From the NCBI GenBank assembly GCA_934661105.1, contig CAKUIV010000073.1:1-9973 (forward strand): a stretch of DNA of 9,973 nt, written 5' to 3'. Positions 1 through 6,448 of this stretch are shown in pieces; position 1 is the stretch's first letter; the number at the start of each line of letters is the position of its first letter. The notes under the pieces are model-generated. The model saw only the letters and a program-made list of their open reading frames with translations. It did not search any database and had not been told where the DNA came from. Both the position numbers and the translations under genes were made by a program. This DNA comes from an uncultured Ellagibacter sp. (GTDB taxonomy: Bacteria > Actinomycetota > Coriobacteriia > Coriobacteriales > Eggerthellaceae).

Positions 1-50
1 GTAAAGGGCGCGTAAAGCTTTTCTGCGCGATCGATACCCTGGGCTAAGAT
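1..50 (+). promoter_or_regulatory. Candidate activator site and promoter of ppx
   Basis: Two identical GTAAAG hexamers lie at 1-6 and 12-17, exactly 11 bp apart. A -10-like TAAGAT (45-50) follows 27 bp after the second copy. At the expected -35 position (about 22-27) there is no TTGACA-like sequence, which fits an activator-dependent promoter. The inferred transcript would start near 57 and leave about 33 nt of leader. The same layout occurs before ppk. The left edge of the window may cut off further repeat units. The promoter call is inference; the repeats and spacing are seen directly. Confidence 0.45.
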
Positions 51-73
51 GCTCTTCGGGCAAATACCGCGAC

Positions 74-79
74 AAGGAG
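74..79 (+). promoter_or_regulatory. Ribosome binding site of ppx
   Basis: AAGGAG sits 10 nt before the ATG at 90 and supports that start. The protein from this ATG begins directly with the actin-fold phosphate-1 motif expected at the N-terminus of the family. Confidence 0.7.
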
Positions 80-89
80 CGAATCAACA

Positions 90-1022
90 ATGGCGAACTA
101 CGGCGTGATCGACTTGGGATCGAATTCGATTCGCCTCGTGATATTCGACGTCAAAGCAGGCTTGAGGGGAAAGAAGCCCCTGACCAGCAGAAACTTCCGA
201 AGCATCATAAACGACAAAGTGATGGCGGGGCTTTCGGCATACGTCGAAGGCGCATCGTTCACGCAGGAGGGGATCGAGCGCGCCGCAAGTGTGCTTTCCG
301 GGCACCTGAAACGTGCCCGCTACTTCGACTGTGTGCGCACCGATATCTTCGCCACCGCCGTCCTGCGCAACTGCGAGAACTCTCAACAGGCGATTTCAGC
401 CATCGAGAAGGCGACAGGGGCGAAGATCAACCTGCTTTCCGCGCGAGACGAGGCGCACCTGAGTTTCATCGGCGCCTCGTGCGATCGCGAAATGGAGCAG
501 GGAACGCTCGTCGACCTCGGCGGCGGGTCGTGCGAGCTCGTGCGCATCGAGAATGGCCGGGATTTCGACGACGCGAGCGTCGGGCAGGGGTCGCTTTCCT
601 CCTACGCCGGGTTCGTGAAATTCGTGGTGCCCCAAGCAGGCGAAATCGAGGCCATCGAACGTGCTTTTCTCGATCGGGCCCGGGAAACCGTCGGGTCGCT
701 CGAGTCCTATCGCGCACAACGCCTCTACGGCGTCGGGGGGTCCGCGCGCGCCGTTGCGAAACTCTACGCCGAGCTTGTTGGCGAGTCGGTCCGGCCGAAG
801 GCGCTCGCACCCGCGCATTTCGACCTGCTCATCGACTCGCTCGAGCGCGACCCTTCCACGTTCGCCCATGCGGCCGCCCGCGCCGTGCCGGAGCGCATCC
901 ACACGGTGATGCCCGGCTGCGTCATTCTGCGAGCCCTTATGCGCGAGCTTTCCGCGGACGCTCTCGAAGTATGCAAGCGCGGTGTGCGCGAGGGATACCT
1001 CATCGAGCGCATGCTCGCGTAA
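90..1022 (+). CDS. ppx: Exopolyphosphatase, short Ppx/GppA family
   Basis: This 310-residue cytosolic protein of the Ppx/GppA family (ASKHA actin-like fold) probably removes terminal phosphates from inorganic polyphosphate; pppGpp hydrolysis is the alternative activity of the family. The N-terminal phosphate-1 motif is VIDLGSNSIRLV (residues 6-17). A family-conserved acidic site lies around E121 (ARDEAHLSF), the phosphate-2 motif VDLGGGSCELV spans 141-151, and a GVGGSARA loop lies at 214-221. The C-terminal block CKRGVREGYL (295-304) is also typical. Only the two actin-like domains are present. The C-terminal HD-like domain of long E. coli-type Ppx (about 510 residues) is absent, as in the short actinobacterial forms. 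The polyphosphate kinase gene follows on the same strand after 211 bp, which supports a role in polyphosphate turnover over pppGpp turnover. The family is certain; the exact substrate preference is inferred. Confidence 0.88.
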   Translation: MANYGVIDLGSNSIRLVIFDVKAGLRGKKPLTSRNFRSIINDKVMAGLSAYVEGASFTQEGIERAASVLSGHLKRARYFDCVRTDIFATAVLRNCENSQQAISAIEKATGAKINLLSARDEAHLSFIGASCDREMEQGTLVDLGGGSCELVRIENGRDFDDASVGQGSLSSYAGFVKFVVPQAGEIEAIERAFLDRARETVGSLESYRAQRLYGVGGSARAVAKLYAELVGESVRPKALAPAHFDLLIDSLERDPSTFAHAAARAVPERIHTVMPGCVILRALMRELSADALEVCKRGVREGYLIERMLA

Positions 1023-1086
1023 GACGCGCCCGTCCGCAAACGCGCACAAGGCGCCGCCAACCGCAGGTTCGCGTAAAACGCGCCCG
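1015..1086 (+). repeat. Imperfect 18-bp direct repeat at the ppx 3' end
   Basis: TCGCGTAAGACGCGCCCG at 1015-1032 overlaps the last codons and stop of ppx. It recurs at 1069-1086 as TCGCGTAAAACGCGCCCG (17 of 18 identical), 54 bp downstream. Its function is unknown. It may be a small local duplication or degenerate binding sites related to the GTAA-containing hexamers nearby. Confidence 0.6.
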
Positions 1087-1091
1087 CCCCC

Positions 1092-1163
1092 GTAATCGCA
1101 CGGGCAAAACGGAGTAAAGGCTTTGTAACGACTGGCCATGCGCCCGGGGGCGCGCGCTATCAT
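1092..1163 (+). promoter_or_regulatory. Candidate activator site and promoter of ppk
   Basis: GTAAAG (1114-1119) and GTAACG (1125-1130) are 11 bp apart. A weaker GTAATC at 1092 lies two further 11-bp steps upstream. A -10-like TATCAT (1158-1163) starts 27 bp after the second repeat, the same distance as in front of ppx. The expected -35 position (1135-1140) has no consensus, but a 6-bp inverted repeat GCGCCC-GG-GGGCGC (1140-1153) fills the spacer. The inferred leader is about 64 nt. The layout resembles direct-repeat sites of OmpR/PhoB-type regulators, which also use 11-bp periodicity. No ppx terminator with a T-run is visible in this gap, so readthrough from ppx is possible too. Confidence 0.45.
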
Positions 1164-1219
1164 GAGAACATCACGGCAAACCGCGCCGCATATTGAGGCG
1201 CACCGTTTTCGCCCGGTTT

Positions 1220-1224
1220 AGGAG
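1220..1224 (+). promoter_or_regulatory. Ribosome binding site deciding the GTG start of ppk
   Basis: AGGAG lies 9 nt before the GTG at 1234. No competing ATG with a comparable site lies near, so the GTG start is preferred. Confidence 0.75.
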
Positions 1225-1233
1225 AATGCAATC

Positions 1234-3843
1234 GTGAAGAATCCCCTTCCCGCAAACGCGGCCCAGATCGTCCCAGCAGCGGGTCTTCCCGCGCCCTATC
1301 TGCAAAACCGCGAGCTTTCGTGGCTCGACTTCAACGAGCGCGTGCTCGATCAGGGCGCAGACGAGTCGGTTCCGTTGCTTCAGCGGCTGAACTTCATCTC
1401 CATCTTCTGGAGCAACCTGCAGGAATTCTTCATGGTGCGCGTCGGCAGCCTGACCGACTTGTCGCTCGTGAAGAAGCACATCGTCGATTCCAAGTCGAAC
1501 ATGACGCCCGCCGAGCAGCTCCATGCCATCTACGCGCGAACCCGCGAGCTCTACCCCACCTACGAGCGAACCTACGAACAGGTGCGCTCGCTTCTGCACG
1601 AGGTCGGCATCACGCATGTGCGTCCCGCCGACCTCACCGAGGAGCAGAGCGCTTACCTTGCCGACTACGCGCAGGTGAACGTGATGCCGTTTTTGTCCCC
1701 GCAGATCATCAACGCACGCCACCCCTTCCCCCATCTGGAGAACGGCGCGATCTACATCGTCGTGCGCCTCGACGAGGAAGCCGACGGCAATGCGGGCGGC
1801 AAAAGCAAGAAGGGCAAGAAAAAGGGCAAGAAAGGCAAAGCCGACAAGGCCGCCGCAAACGCAGCCGAACAATCGCAGAACGTCGGTGCCGAGGGGACGA
1901 TGCTCGGGCTTATTCCCCTGCCGCGCCAATGCGAGCGCGTCGTTGCGCTGCCGGGCGACGGTATGCAGTTCATCTTGCTCGAACACGTGGTGGAAATGGT
2001 TGCTGACAAGGTGTTTTCCATGTACACGGTCAAGCACACCAACATCATCTGCGTCACGCGCAACGCCGACATCGACGCGTCCGAATCGACCGACGAGAAC
2101 GACGAGGACTACCGTGAGCACATGAAGCGCATTCTGAAGAAGCGCGCGCGGCTCGCCCCGGTGCGGCTCGAGACCGAGCGCGAGCTCTCGGACACGGTCG
2201 AGTCGCTCCTGCTCGACAAGCTCAACTTGAAAAAGCACCAGGTCTACACCACGTCGGTGCCGCTCGACTTGAGCTTCACCTGGGGAATCGAGAAGCACCT
2301 ACCGGACAAGAAACGCGCCGCCCTAACCTATGCGCCCTTCACCCCGCAGTGGCCCGCTTGCCTTGACCGCACGCGCCCCGTCATGGACCAGGTGATGGAA
2401 GGCGATGTGCTGCTCTCCTACCCTTACGAAAGCATGGACCCGTTCGTGCAGCTTCTGCGCGAGGCCTCGCGGGACCCGCGCGTCATTTCCATCAAGATCA
2501 CGCTGTACCGCCTGGCACGGCAGTCGCACCTCGCCGAGGCGCTCATCGACGCCGCCGAGGCTGGCAAGGAAGTCACAGCGCTCTTCGAGCTGCGCGCGCG
2601 CTTCGACGAAAGCAACAACATCGAGTGGTCGCAGCGCTTCGAGGAAGCAGGCTGCAACGTCATCTACGGTTTCCGCGATTACAAGGTGCACAGCAAGATC
2701 TGCTGCATCACGCTGCAAACCGACGGTGGCCTCACGCACATCACGCAGCTCGGCACGGGTAACTACAACGAGAAGACGGCCAAGCTCTACACCGACCTGT
2801 CGCTCATCACGACGAGCCCGAACATCGGGCGCGACGCGACGGAGTTCTTCCGCAACATGGCGCTTGAAAACGCATCGGACAACTACGACGTGCTGTGGGT
2901 TGCCCCCTTGCAGGTGAAGCCGCTTATCTTGAAAAACATCGACGAGCAGATCGAGCTCGCACGCGCCGGCAAGCCGTGCGGGTTGTTCTTCAAGACGAAC
3001 TCGGTCACCGACAAGGACATCATCGACAAGATCGCCGAGGCATCGCAGGCGGGCGTGAAGACGGTCATGCTCGTGCGCGGCATATCGTGCCTGGTCCCCG
3101 GCGTGGAAGGCTACACCGAGAACGTGCGCGTCGTTTCCATCGTGGGACGCATGCTCGAACACAGCCGCATCTACGGCTTCGGGCCGCGCGAAGGCATGAA
3201 GATCTACCTTGCGAGCGCCGACCTCATGACGCGCAATATGGAAAAGCGCGTGGAGATCGCCTGGCCAATCCTGAACGAGACGCTGCGCGACCGCATCCTT
3301 TCCTACATCGACATCTCGCTGACCGACACGGCGAAGCTCCGCGAGCTCCTGCCGAACCGCAGCTATACACCACTCGGATTCTTCGCGCAGGTCAGAAGCG
3401 ACGGGAAGGTCGTGCGCTTCGACTCGCAGGCGCACTTCATGGAGGAATCGCAGCGCCGGTTGCGCAAAGCGGCCGAAGCTGCGGTCGAGAAGGAATCCGT
3501 ATCGGCGAAGACCATGGCGGCAGCACCGAGCGAAAAGACCGGAGCGCCCGATGAGGCTTCGATGCCCGCCGCGTCCGCGAGCGAAGGCACGGAAGCAGAG
3601 GCTGCGCCGGCAAGCGCTCTTGCCGAAACGACCGACGAGCCGAAGGCAGGCGAACGCGCCGCCGAAGCCGGGCATGCCCCGAGCGGGCGGGCGGGAGCCG
3701 CACTCGAGCCCGACGAGGTCGAAGCCGCCAAGGCGCCCGGGCAAACCGCGATCATGCCGCATGTTGAAGCGCCCGCGCACAAGCCGAGCCTGCTCGTGCG
3801 GGCCCTCGCGTTCGCCATCCGCATAAGCAACAAACGCAAATAG
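1234..3843 (+). CDS. ppk1: Polyphosphate kinase 1, with Lys-rich insert and long C-terminal tail
   Basis: PPK1 reversibly transfers the gamma-phosphate of ATP to inorganic polyphosphate in the cytosol or at the inner membrane face. The N and head domains cover about residues 20-360, and the two phospholipase-D-like C domains about 370-735. Residues equivalent to the E. coli active site are all visible: R426 (TLYRLAR), R456 (ELRARFDE), the phospho-accepting H486 (YKVHSKI), Y519 (AKLYTDL) and the second histidine H643 (LEHSRIY). The 157-residue gap between the two histidines equals that in E. coli (435 to 592). At 869 residues the protein is longer than the usual 690-720. The excess comes from a lysine-rich loop in the head domain (about 182-222; 10 Lys in residues 190-205) and a 124-residue Ala/Glu/Pro-rich tail (746-869) ending in a short hydrophobic-basic segment. 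The upstream ppx completes a synthesis and degradation pair. Confidence 0.95.
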   Translation: MKNPLPANAAQIVPAAGLPAPYLQNRELSWLDFNERVLDQGADESVPLLQRLNFISIFWSNLQEFFMVRVGSLTDLSLVKKHIVDSKSNMTPAEQLHAIYARTRELYPTYERTYEQVRSLLHEVGITHVRPADLTEEQSAYLADYAQVNVMPFLSPQIINARHPFPHLENGAIYIVVRLDEEADGNAGGKSKKGKKKGKKGKADKAAANAAEQSQNVGAEGTMLGLIPLPRQCERVVALPGDGMQFILLEHVVEMVADKVFSMYTVKHTNIICVTRNADIDASESTDENDEDYREHMKRILKKRARLAPVRLETERELSDTVESLLLDKLNLKKHQVYTTSVPLDLSFTWGIEKHLPDKKRAALTYAPFTPQWPACLDRTRPVMDQVMEGDVLLSYPYESMDPFVQLLREASRDPRVISIKITLYRLARQSHLAEALIDAAEAGKEVTALFELRARFDESNNIEWSQRFEEAGCNVIYGFRDYKVHSKICCITLQTDGGLTHITQLGTGNYNEKTAKLYTDLSLITTSPNIGRDATEFFRNMALENASDNYDVLWVAPLQVKPLILKNIDEQIELARAGKPCGLFFKTNSVTDKDIIDKIAEASQAGVKTVMLVRGISCLVPGVEGYTENVRVVSIVGRMLEHSRIYGFGPREGMKIYLASADLMTRNMEKRVEIAWPILNETLRDRILSYIDISLTDTAKLRELLPNRSYTPLGFFAQVRSDGKVVRFDSQAHFMEESQRRLRKAAEAAVEKESVSAKTMAAAPSEKTGAPDEASMPAASASEGTEAEAAPASALAETTDEPKAGERAAEAGHAPSGRAGAALEPDEVEAAKAPGQTAIMPHVEAPAHKPSLLVRALAFAIRISNKRK

Positions 3844-3924
3844 CGTCGAATTCGCCGCATCACGGACAGAATCACGCGATTTGCGAGGCTGCAACTGGCC
3901 GGCACGAGCACTCGCCCGCAAGCG

Positions 3925-3967
3925 AAAGGCCGCAACCTGGGGTTTTGCCCCCAGATTGCGGCCTTTT
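3925..3967 (+). terminator. Hairpin terminator between convergent ppk and LRR gene
   Basis: An 18-bp stem with a single mismatch is formed by 3925-3942 and 3949-3966, with a 6-nt loop (TTTTGC). The plus-strand side ends in TTTT (3964-3967), right for ending ppk 82 bp after its stop. The complement also ends in TTT, so it can act on the minus-strand LRR gene coming from the other side. A second perfect 7-bp hairpin, CATTCGC and GCGAATG (3968-3986), abuts it. The rest of 3844-4033 shows no gene. Confidence 0.85.
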
Positions 3968-3986
3968 CATTCGCACAAAGCGAATG
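3968..3986. repeat. Small perfect inverted repeat next to the terminator
   Basis: CATTCGC (3968-3974) and GCGAATG (3980-3986) are separated by ACAAA. For minus-strand transcripts it is the first of two stacked hairpins, so it may reinforce termination or protect the LRR mRNA 3' end. It has no T-run of its own. Confidence 0.5.
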
Positions 3987-4033
3987 GCGCTCGCATATCG
4001 CCGTTTTTTGTCCCTGGCTTAGGAATTTCCCTC

Positions 4034-4999
4034 TCATTCGTCCATGCAGGAAAGCAAATCCGCATCAGTGGGGTTGTCGAGCGCCTCGAGAAGTTCGCTT
4101 ACTTCGGAAAGCCGCGATTCCGCGTCATCGAGTTCGGTTTGGAGCCGGTTCCGCTCGGCGTGGGCGAACATACCCGCAGCGTCGATGCGCGAGCGAATCT
4201 CTTTGGCACGCGCGCGGAGCTCACGGCCATCCGCGAGCAGTTCTTCCCTGTCGGCTTCATGGCGACGCGCGAACTCCGCTTCGAGCCGAGAGCGCCCCTC
4301 TTTCACGACGATGCCGCACTTCGCGGCGACTGCCTGGGGAAACGCCTCGGGAAAACGCTCGATGAGGGAGGCAGGCACGCACGCAGGATCGAGCGCGACG
4401 CAACCGCGGAAAGCCCGCGGGCCGATTTCCTCGATGGCCGCCCCATCGTTCTCGAACGAAACTTCGGCAAGCGAGGCACAACCAGAAAACGCCTCTTCTC
4501 CTATCGTTTTCAGCGTCTTAGGGAAAGAAAGACGCACGAGCGAGGAGCAGTTCGCGAACGCGCGCCGCCCGATTGATTCGATGTTTCCCCAGGTCACTTC
4601 AACCAGATCGGTGCACCGCTGGAACGCATAGCGTTCAAGCGCGACAACGCCCGGAAGCGATGCCGCGGCAAGCGAGGTGCATCCCTGAAACGAGGCATCG
4701 CCCACAACGGTAAGCGCGTCGGCAAAGGAAATCTCACGAAGCGAGGTGCAGTGTTGAAATGCACGCTTTCCCAGGTACTCGACCGCACCAGGGAAAACGG
4801 CTTCGGCAAGATTCCGGCATCCGTCGAACGCGTTGTCTCCGATCGTGCGGAGCGCTTCGGTCGCGCGGACCGACCGCACCTCGTTCGAGAAACGAAACGC
4901 CGCAGGCCCGATTGCCTCAACCTCTTCGGAAAGCACGACATCGACCCTCGAATCGGGCTCGTCGGGAACGAACTTGTCAACGGTCACGAGATACGCCAC
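4034..4999 (-). CDS. Cytoplasmic BspA/TpLRR-type leucine-rich-repeat protein with C-terminal coiled coil
   Basis: This is a 321-residue protein of unknown function. Residues about 28-200 contain roughly eight copies of a 22-26-residue repeat of the LRR_5 (BspA/Treponema) type, each with an IG..AF..C.SL core. Clear examples are IGDNAFDGCRNL, IGRRAFANCSSL and IGEEAFSGCASL. Residues about 236-307 are charged and rich in Glu, Arg, Ala and Leu and look like a coiled coil. There is no signal peptide, membrane segment, sorting motif or repeat anchor, so it is probably cytoplasmic. That is unusual, because well-studied BspA-like proteins are surface exposed. The GTG start at 4999 is chosen for the AGGAGG 7 nt upstream. 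It lies downstream of glmM on the same strand but behind a terminator. A protein-binding scaffold role is a guess from the fold only. Confidence 0.85.
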   Translation of the reverse strand: MAYLVTVDKFVPDEPDSRVDVVLSEEVEAIGPAAFRFSNEVRSVRATEALRTIGDNAFDGCRNLAEAVFPGAVEYLGKRAFQHCTSLREISFADALTVVGDASFQGCTSLAAASLPGVVALERYAFQRCTDLVEVTWGNIESIGRRAFANCSSLVRLSFPKTLKTIGEEAFSGCASLAEVSFENDGAAIEEIGPRAFRGCVALDPACVPASLIERFPEAFPQAVAAKCGIVVKEGRSRLEAEFARRHEADREELLADGRELRARAKEIRSRIDAAGMFAHAERNRLQTELDDAESRLSEVSELLEALDNPTDADLLSCMDE

Positions 5000-5006
5000 G
5001 GTTTCC

Positions 5007-5012
5007 CCTCCT
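5007..5012 (-). promoter_or_regulatory. Ribosome binding site deciding the GTG start of the LRR gene
   Basis: On the minus strand AGGAGG lies 7 nt before the GTG at 4999-4997, inside GAGGAGGGG. This is a near-ideal Shine-Dalgarno and fixes the start. Confidence 0.8.
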
Positions 5013-5028
5013 CGCTGCTTCCGACATG

Positions 5029-5064
5029 AAAAACCGCCGCCCTCGCATCATACGAGGACGGCGG
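5029..5064 (-). terminator. Rho-independent terminator of glmM
   Basis: Read on the minus strand, a 12-bp stem (5064-5053 with 5045-5034, one mismatch) closes a 7-nt loop and is followed directly by TTTTT (5033-5029). It begins 13 bp after the glmM stop codon. It separates glmM from the LRR gene, whose start codon is only 29 bp further on. Confidence 0.88.
5047..5052 (-). promoter_or_regulatory. Possible -10 hexamer of the LRR gene inside the glmM terminator loop
   Basis: The terminator loop contains TATGAT on the minus strand (5052-5047), 5 of 6 to the -10 consensus. It would start a transcript near 5040 with a leader of about 40 nt. There is no good -35 at 16-18 bp spacing; TTGCAC occurs but only 13 bp upstream. 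There is almost no other room for an LRR promoter, apart from the 3' end of glmM. Speculative. Confidence 0.25.
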
Positions 5065-5077
5065 CGTGCAACATGCG

Positions 5078-6448
5078 CTAGATTTCGCGCTCGACTACGG
5101 CGGCGATCGCCTCCGCATGAGCCTGCGCGGCGTCGGCATCTTCGGCTTCCACCATCACACGGACAACGGGTTCGGTACCACTCGGACGGAGCAACACGCG
5201 CCCCGCATCGCCGAGTGCGGCCTCGGCCGCCGCAACGGCCGCCGCAACGGCGGCGTTGCCCTCGACCGCGTGCTTGTCGCGCACCTTCACGTTGATAAGC
5301 GTCTGCGGGTATTTCTTGACGATCGACACCGCATCGGAAACGCTCTTGCCGCTTCGCTTCACGGCCGCAAGGAACTGGCACGCCGTCATGAGGCCGTCGC
5401 CCGTGGAGTTATGCTCGAGTAGAATCATATGGCCCGACTGCTCGCCACCGATCGCATAGCCCTTGTCGCGCATCTCTTCAAGCACGTAGCGATCGCCGAC
5501 CTTGGTCTGCACCACGGTAATTCCGCGGTCCCGCATCGCATGAACGAATCCGAGGTTGCACATCACCGTCGACACGACCGTGTCGGCAGGCAAACAGCCG
5601 CGCTCCTTCATGTCGAGCGCGCATACGGCTTCCACCATGTCGCCGTCGATTTCCGTGCCCTCGGGAGTCATGAGCATGACGCGGTCCGCATCGCCGTCGT
5701 GCGCGACGCCGACATCGGCACCGCTTTCCTTCATGAGCGCGCGCAACGGCTCCAAATGCGTCGAGCCGCAGTTCACGTTGATGTCGATGCCGTTGAAGTC
5801 CTCGTTGATGACGATGACCTCGGCACCGAGACGACGAAACGCCTCCGCGCTCGTGAGCGATGAGGCACCGTGTCCCGTATCGAGCGCGATGCGCATGCCG
5901 GAGAAGTCGACGCCCTGGGCACGCACGCTCTGCACGGCGTGCTCGATGTAAATTTCACGCGCCTCGTCGACCGGAAGCGCCACACCGACTTCGTCTCCCG
6001 GAAGCATGCCGGCCGCGTCATCGTCGCCTTCCTGTGCCCGAGCCGCCGCTCCTTCAAGGCCGCCCTGCTTGATGAACTCTTCGATCTTGTCCTCGACTTC
6101 ATCGGGAAGCTTGAACCCTTGGGCATCGAAGAGCTTGATGCCGTTGTACTCCGGCGGGTTATGGGAAGCGGAGATGACCGCACCGCCGTCCGCGTGCAGC
6201 TCGCGCACGAGCAGCGCAACCGCAGGCGTCGGGATGATGCCGACCGAAAGCTCGGTTCCACCTGCGCTCATGATGCCGGCCGCAAGCGCGGATTCGAGCA
6301 TATCGCCCGACAGGCGGGTATCTTTGCCGACCACGATGTTCTTGCCGAGGAACATCGCAGCAGCCTGCCCGAGTCGATACGCGAGCTCGCAGGTCAATTC
6401 AGTGTTCGCGACGCCGCGCACACCGTCAGTGCCGAAAAGTCGTGCCAT
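5078..6448 (-). CDS. glmM: Phosphoglucosamine mutase
   Basis: GlmM interconverts glucosamine-6-phosphate and glucosamine-1-phosphate in the cytosol, feeding UDP-GlcNAc synthesis for peptidoglycan. The 456-residue protein is full length for the alpha-D-phosphohexomutase family (about 450). It shows the N-terminal FGTDGVRG block (5-12), the phosphoserine loop ISASHNP with catalytic S95, the metal-binding DGDADR (251-256), the sugar-binding GEQSGH (335-340) and the phosphate-binding RPSGTEP (421-427). The FGTDGVRG start and GEQSGH loop favour GlmM over phosphomannomutase or phosphoglucomutase. A slightly expanded acidic stretch lies at about 134-155. The ATG overlaps the hisE stop by one base (TAATG), and GAGGGG (6455-6460) lies 6 nt upstream, so translation is probably coupled to hisE. 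A terminator follows at 5029-5064. Confidence 0.96.
   Translation of the reverse strand: MARLFGTDGVRGVANTELTCELAYRLGQAAAMFLGKNIVVGKDTRLSGDMLESALAAGIMSAGGTELSVGIIPTPAVALLVRELHADGGAVISASHNPPEYNGIKLFDAQGFKLPDEVEDKIEEFIKQGGLEGAAARAQEGDDDAAGMLPGDEVGVALPVDEAREIYIEHAVQSVRAQGVDFSGMRIALDTGHGASSLTSAEAFRRLGAEVIVINEDFNGIDINVNCGSTHLEPLRALMKESGADVGVAHDGDADRVMLMTPEGTEIDGDMVEAVCALDMKERGCLPADTVVSTVMCNLGFVHAMRDRGITVVQTKVGDRYVLEEMRDKGYAIGGEQSGHMILLEHNSTGDGLMTACQFLAAVKRSGKSVSDAVSIVKKYPQTLINVKVRDKHAVEGNAAVAAAVAAAEAALGDAGRVLLRPSGTEPVVRVMVEAEDADAAQAHAEAIAAVVEREI

Noticed and set aside
396..1163. 255-codon minus-strand frame opposite ppx
   Set aside because: Antisense shadow of ppx; Arg/Ala-rich with no family features.
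1790..1860. AAG/GGC-rich stretch in ppk as a possible frameshift or repeat-expansion artefact
   Set aside because: The reading frame stays intact on both sides and active-site spacing downstream matches E. coli PPK1, so it is treated as a real coding insertion.
1171..2298. 375-codon minus-strand frame opposite the ppk 5' half
   Set aside because: Antisense shadow of ppk with no domain match and biased composition.
2323..3921. Long open frame (532 codons) on the minus strand opposite ppk
   Set aside because: It is a shadow of the GC-rich ppk frame; the product is rich in Arg, Ala, His and Val with no recognisable domain, and the plus-strand PPK1 is unambiguous.
3881..4576. 231-codon plus-strand frame over the terminator and LRR gene
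   Set aside because: It would run through the hairpin terminator and is antisense to the clear LRR repeats.
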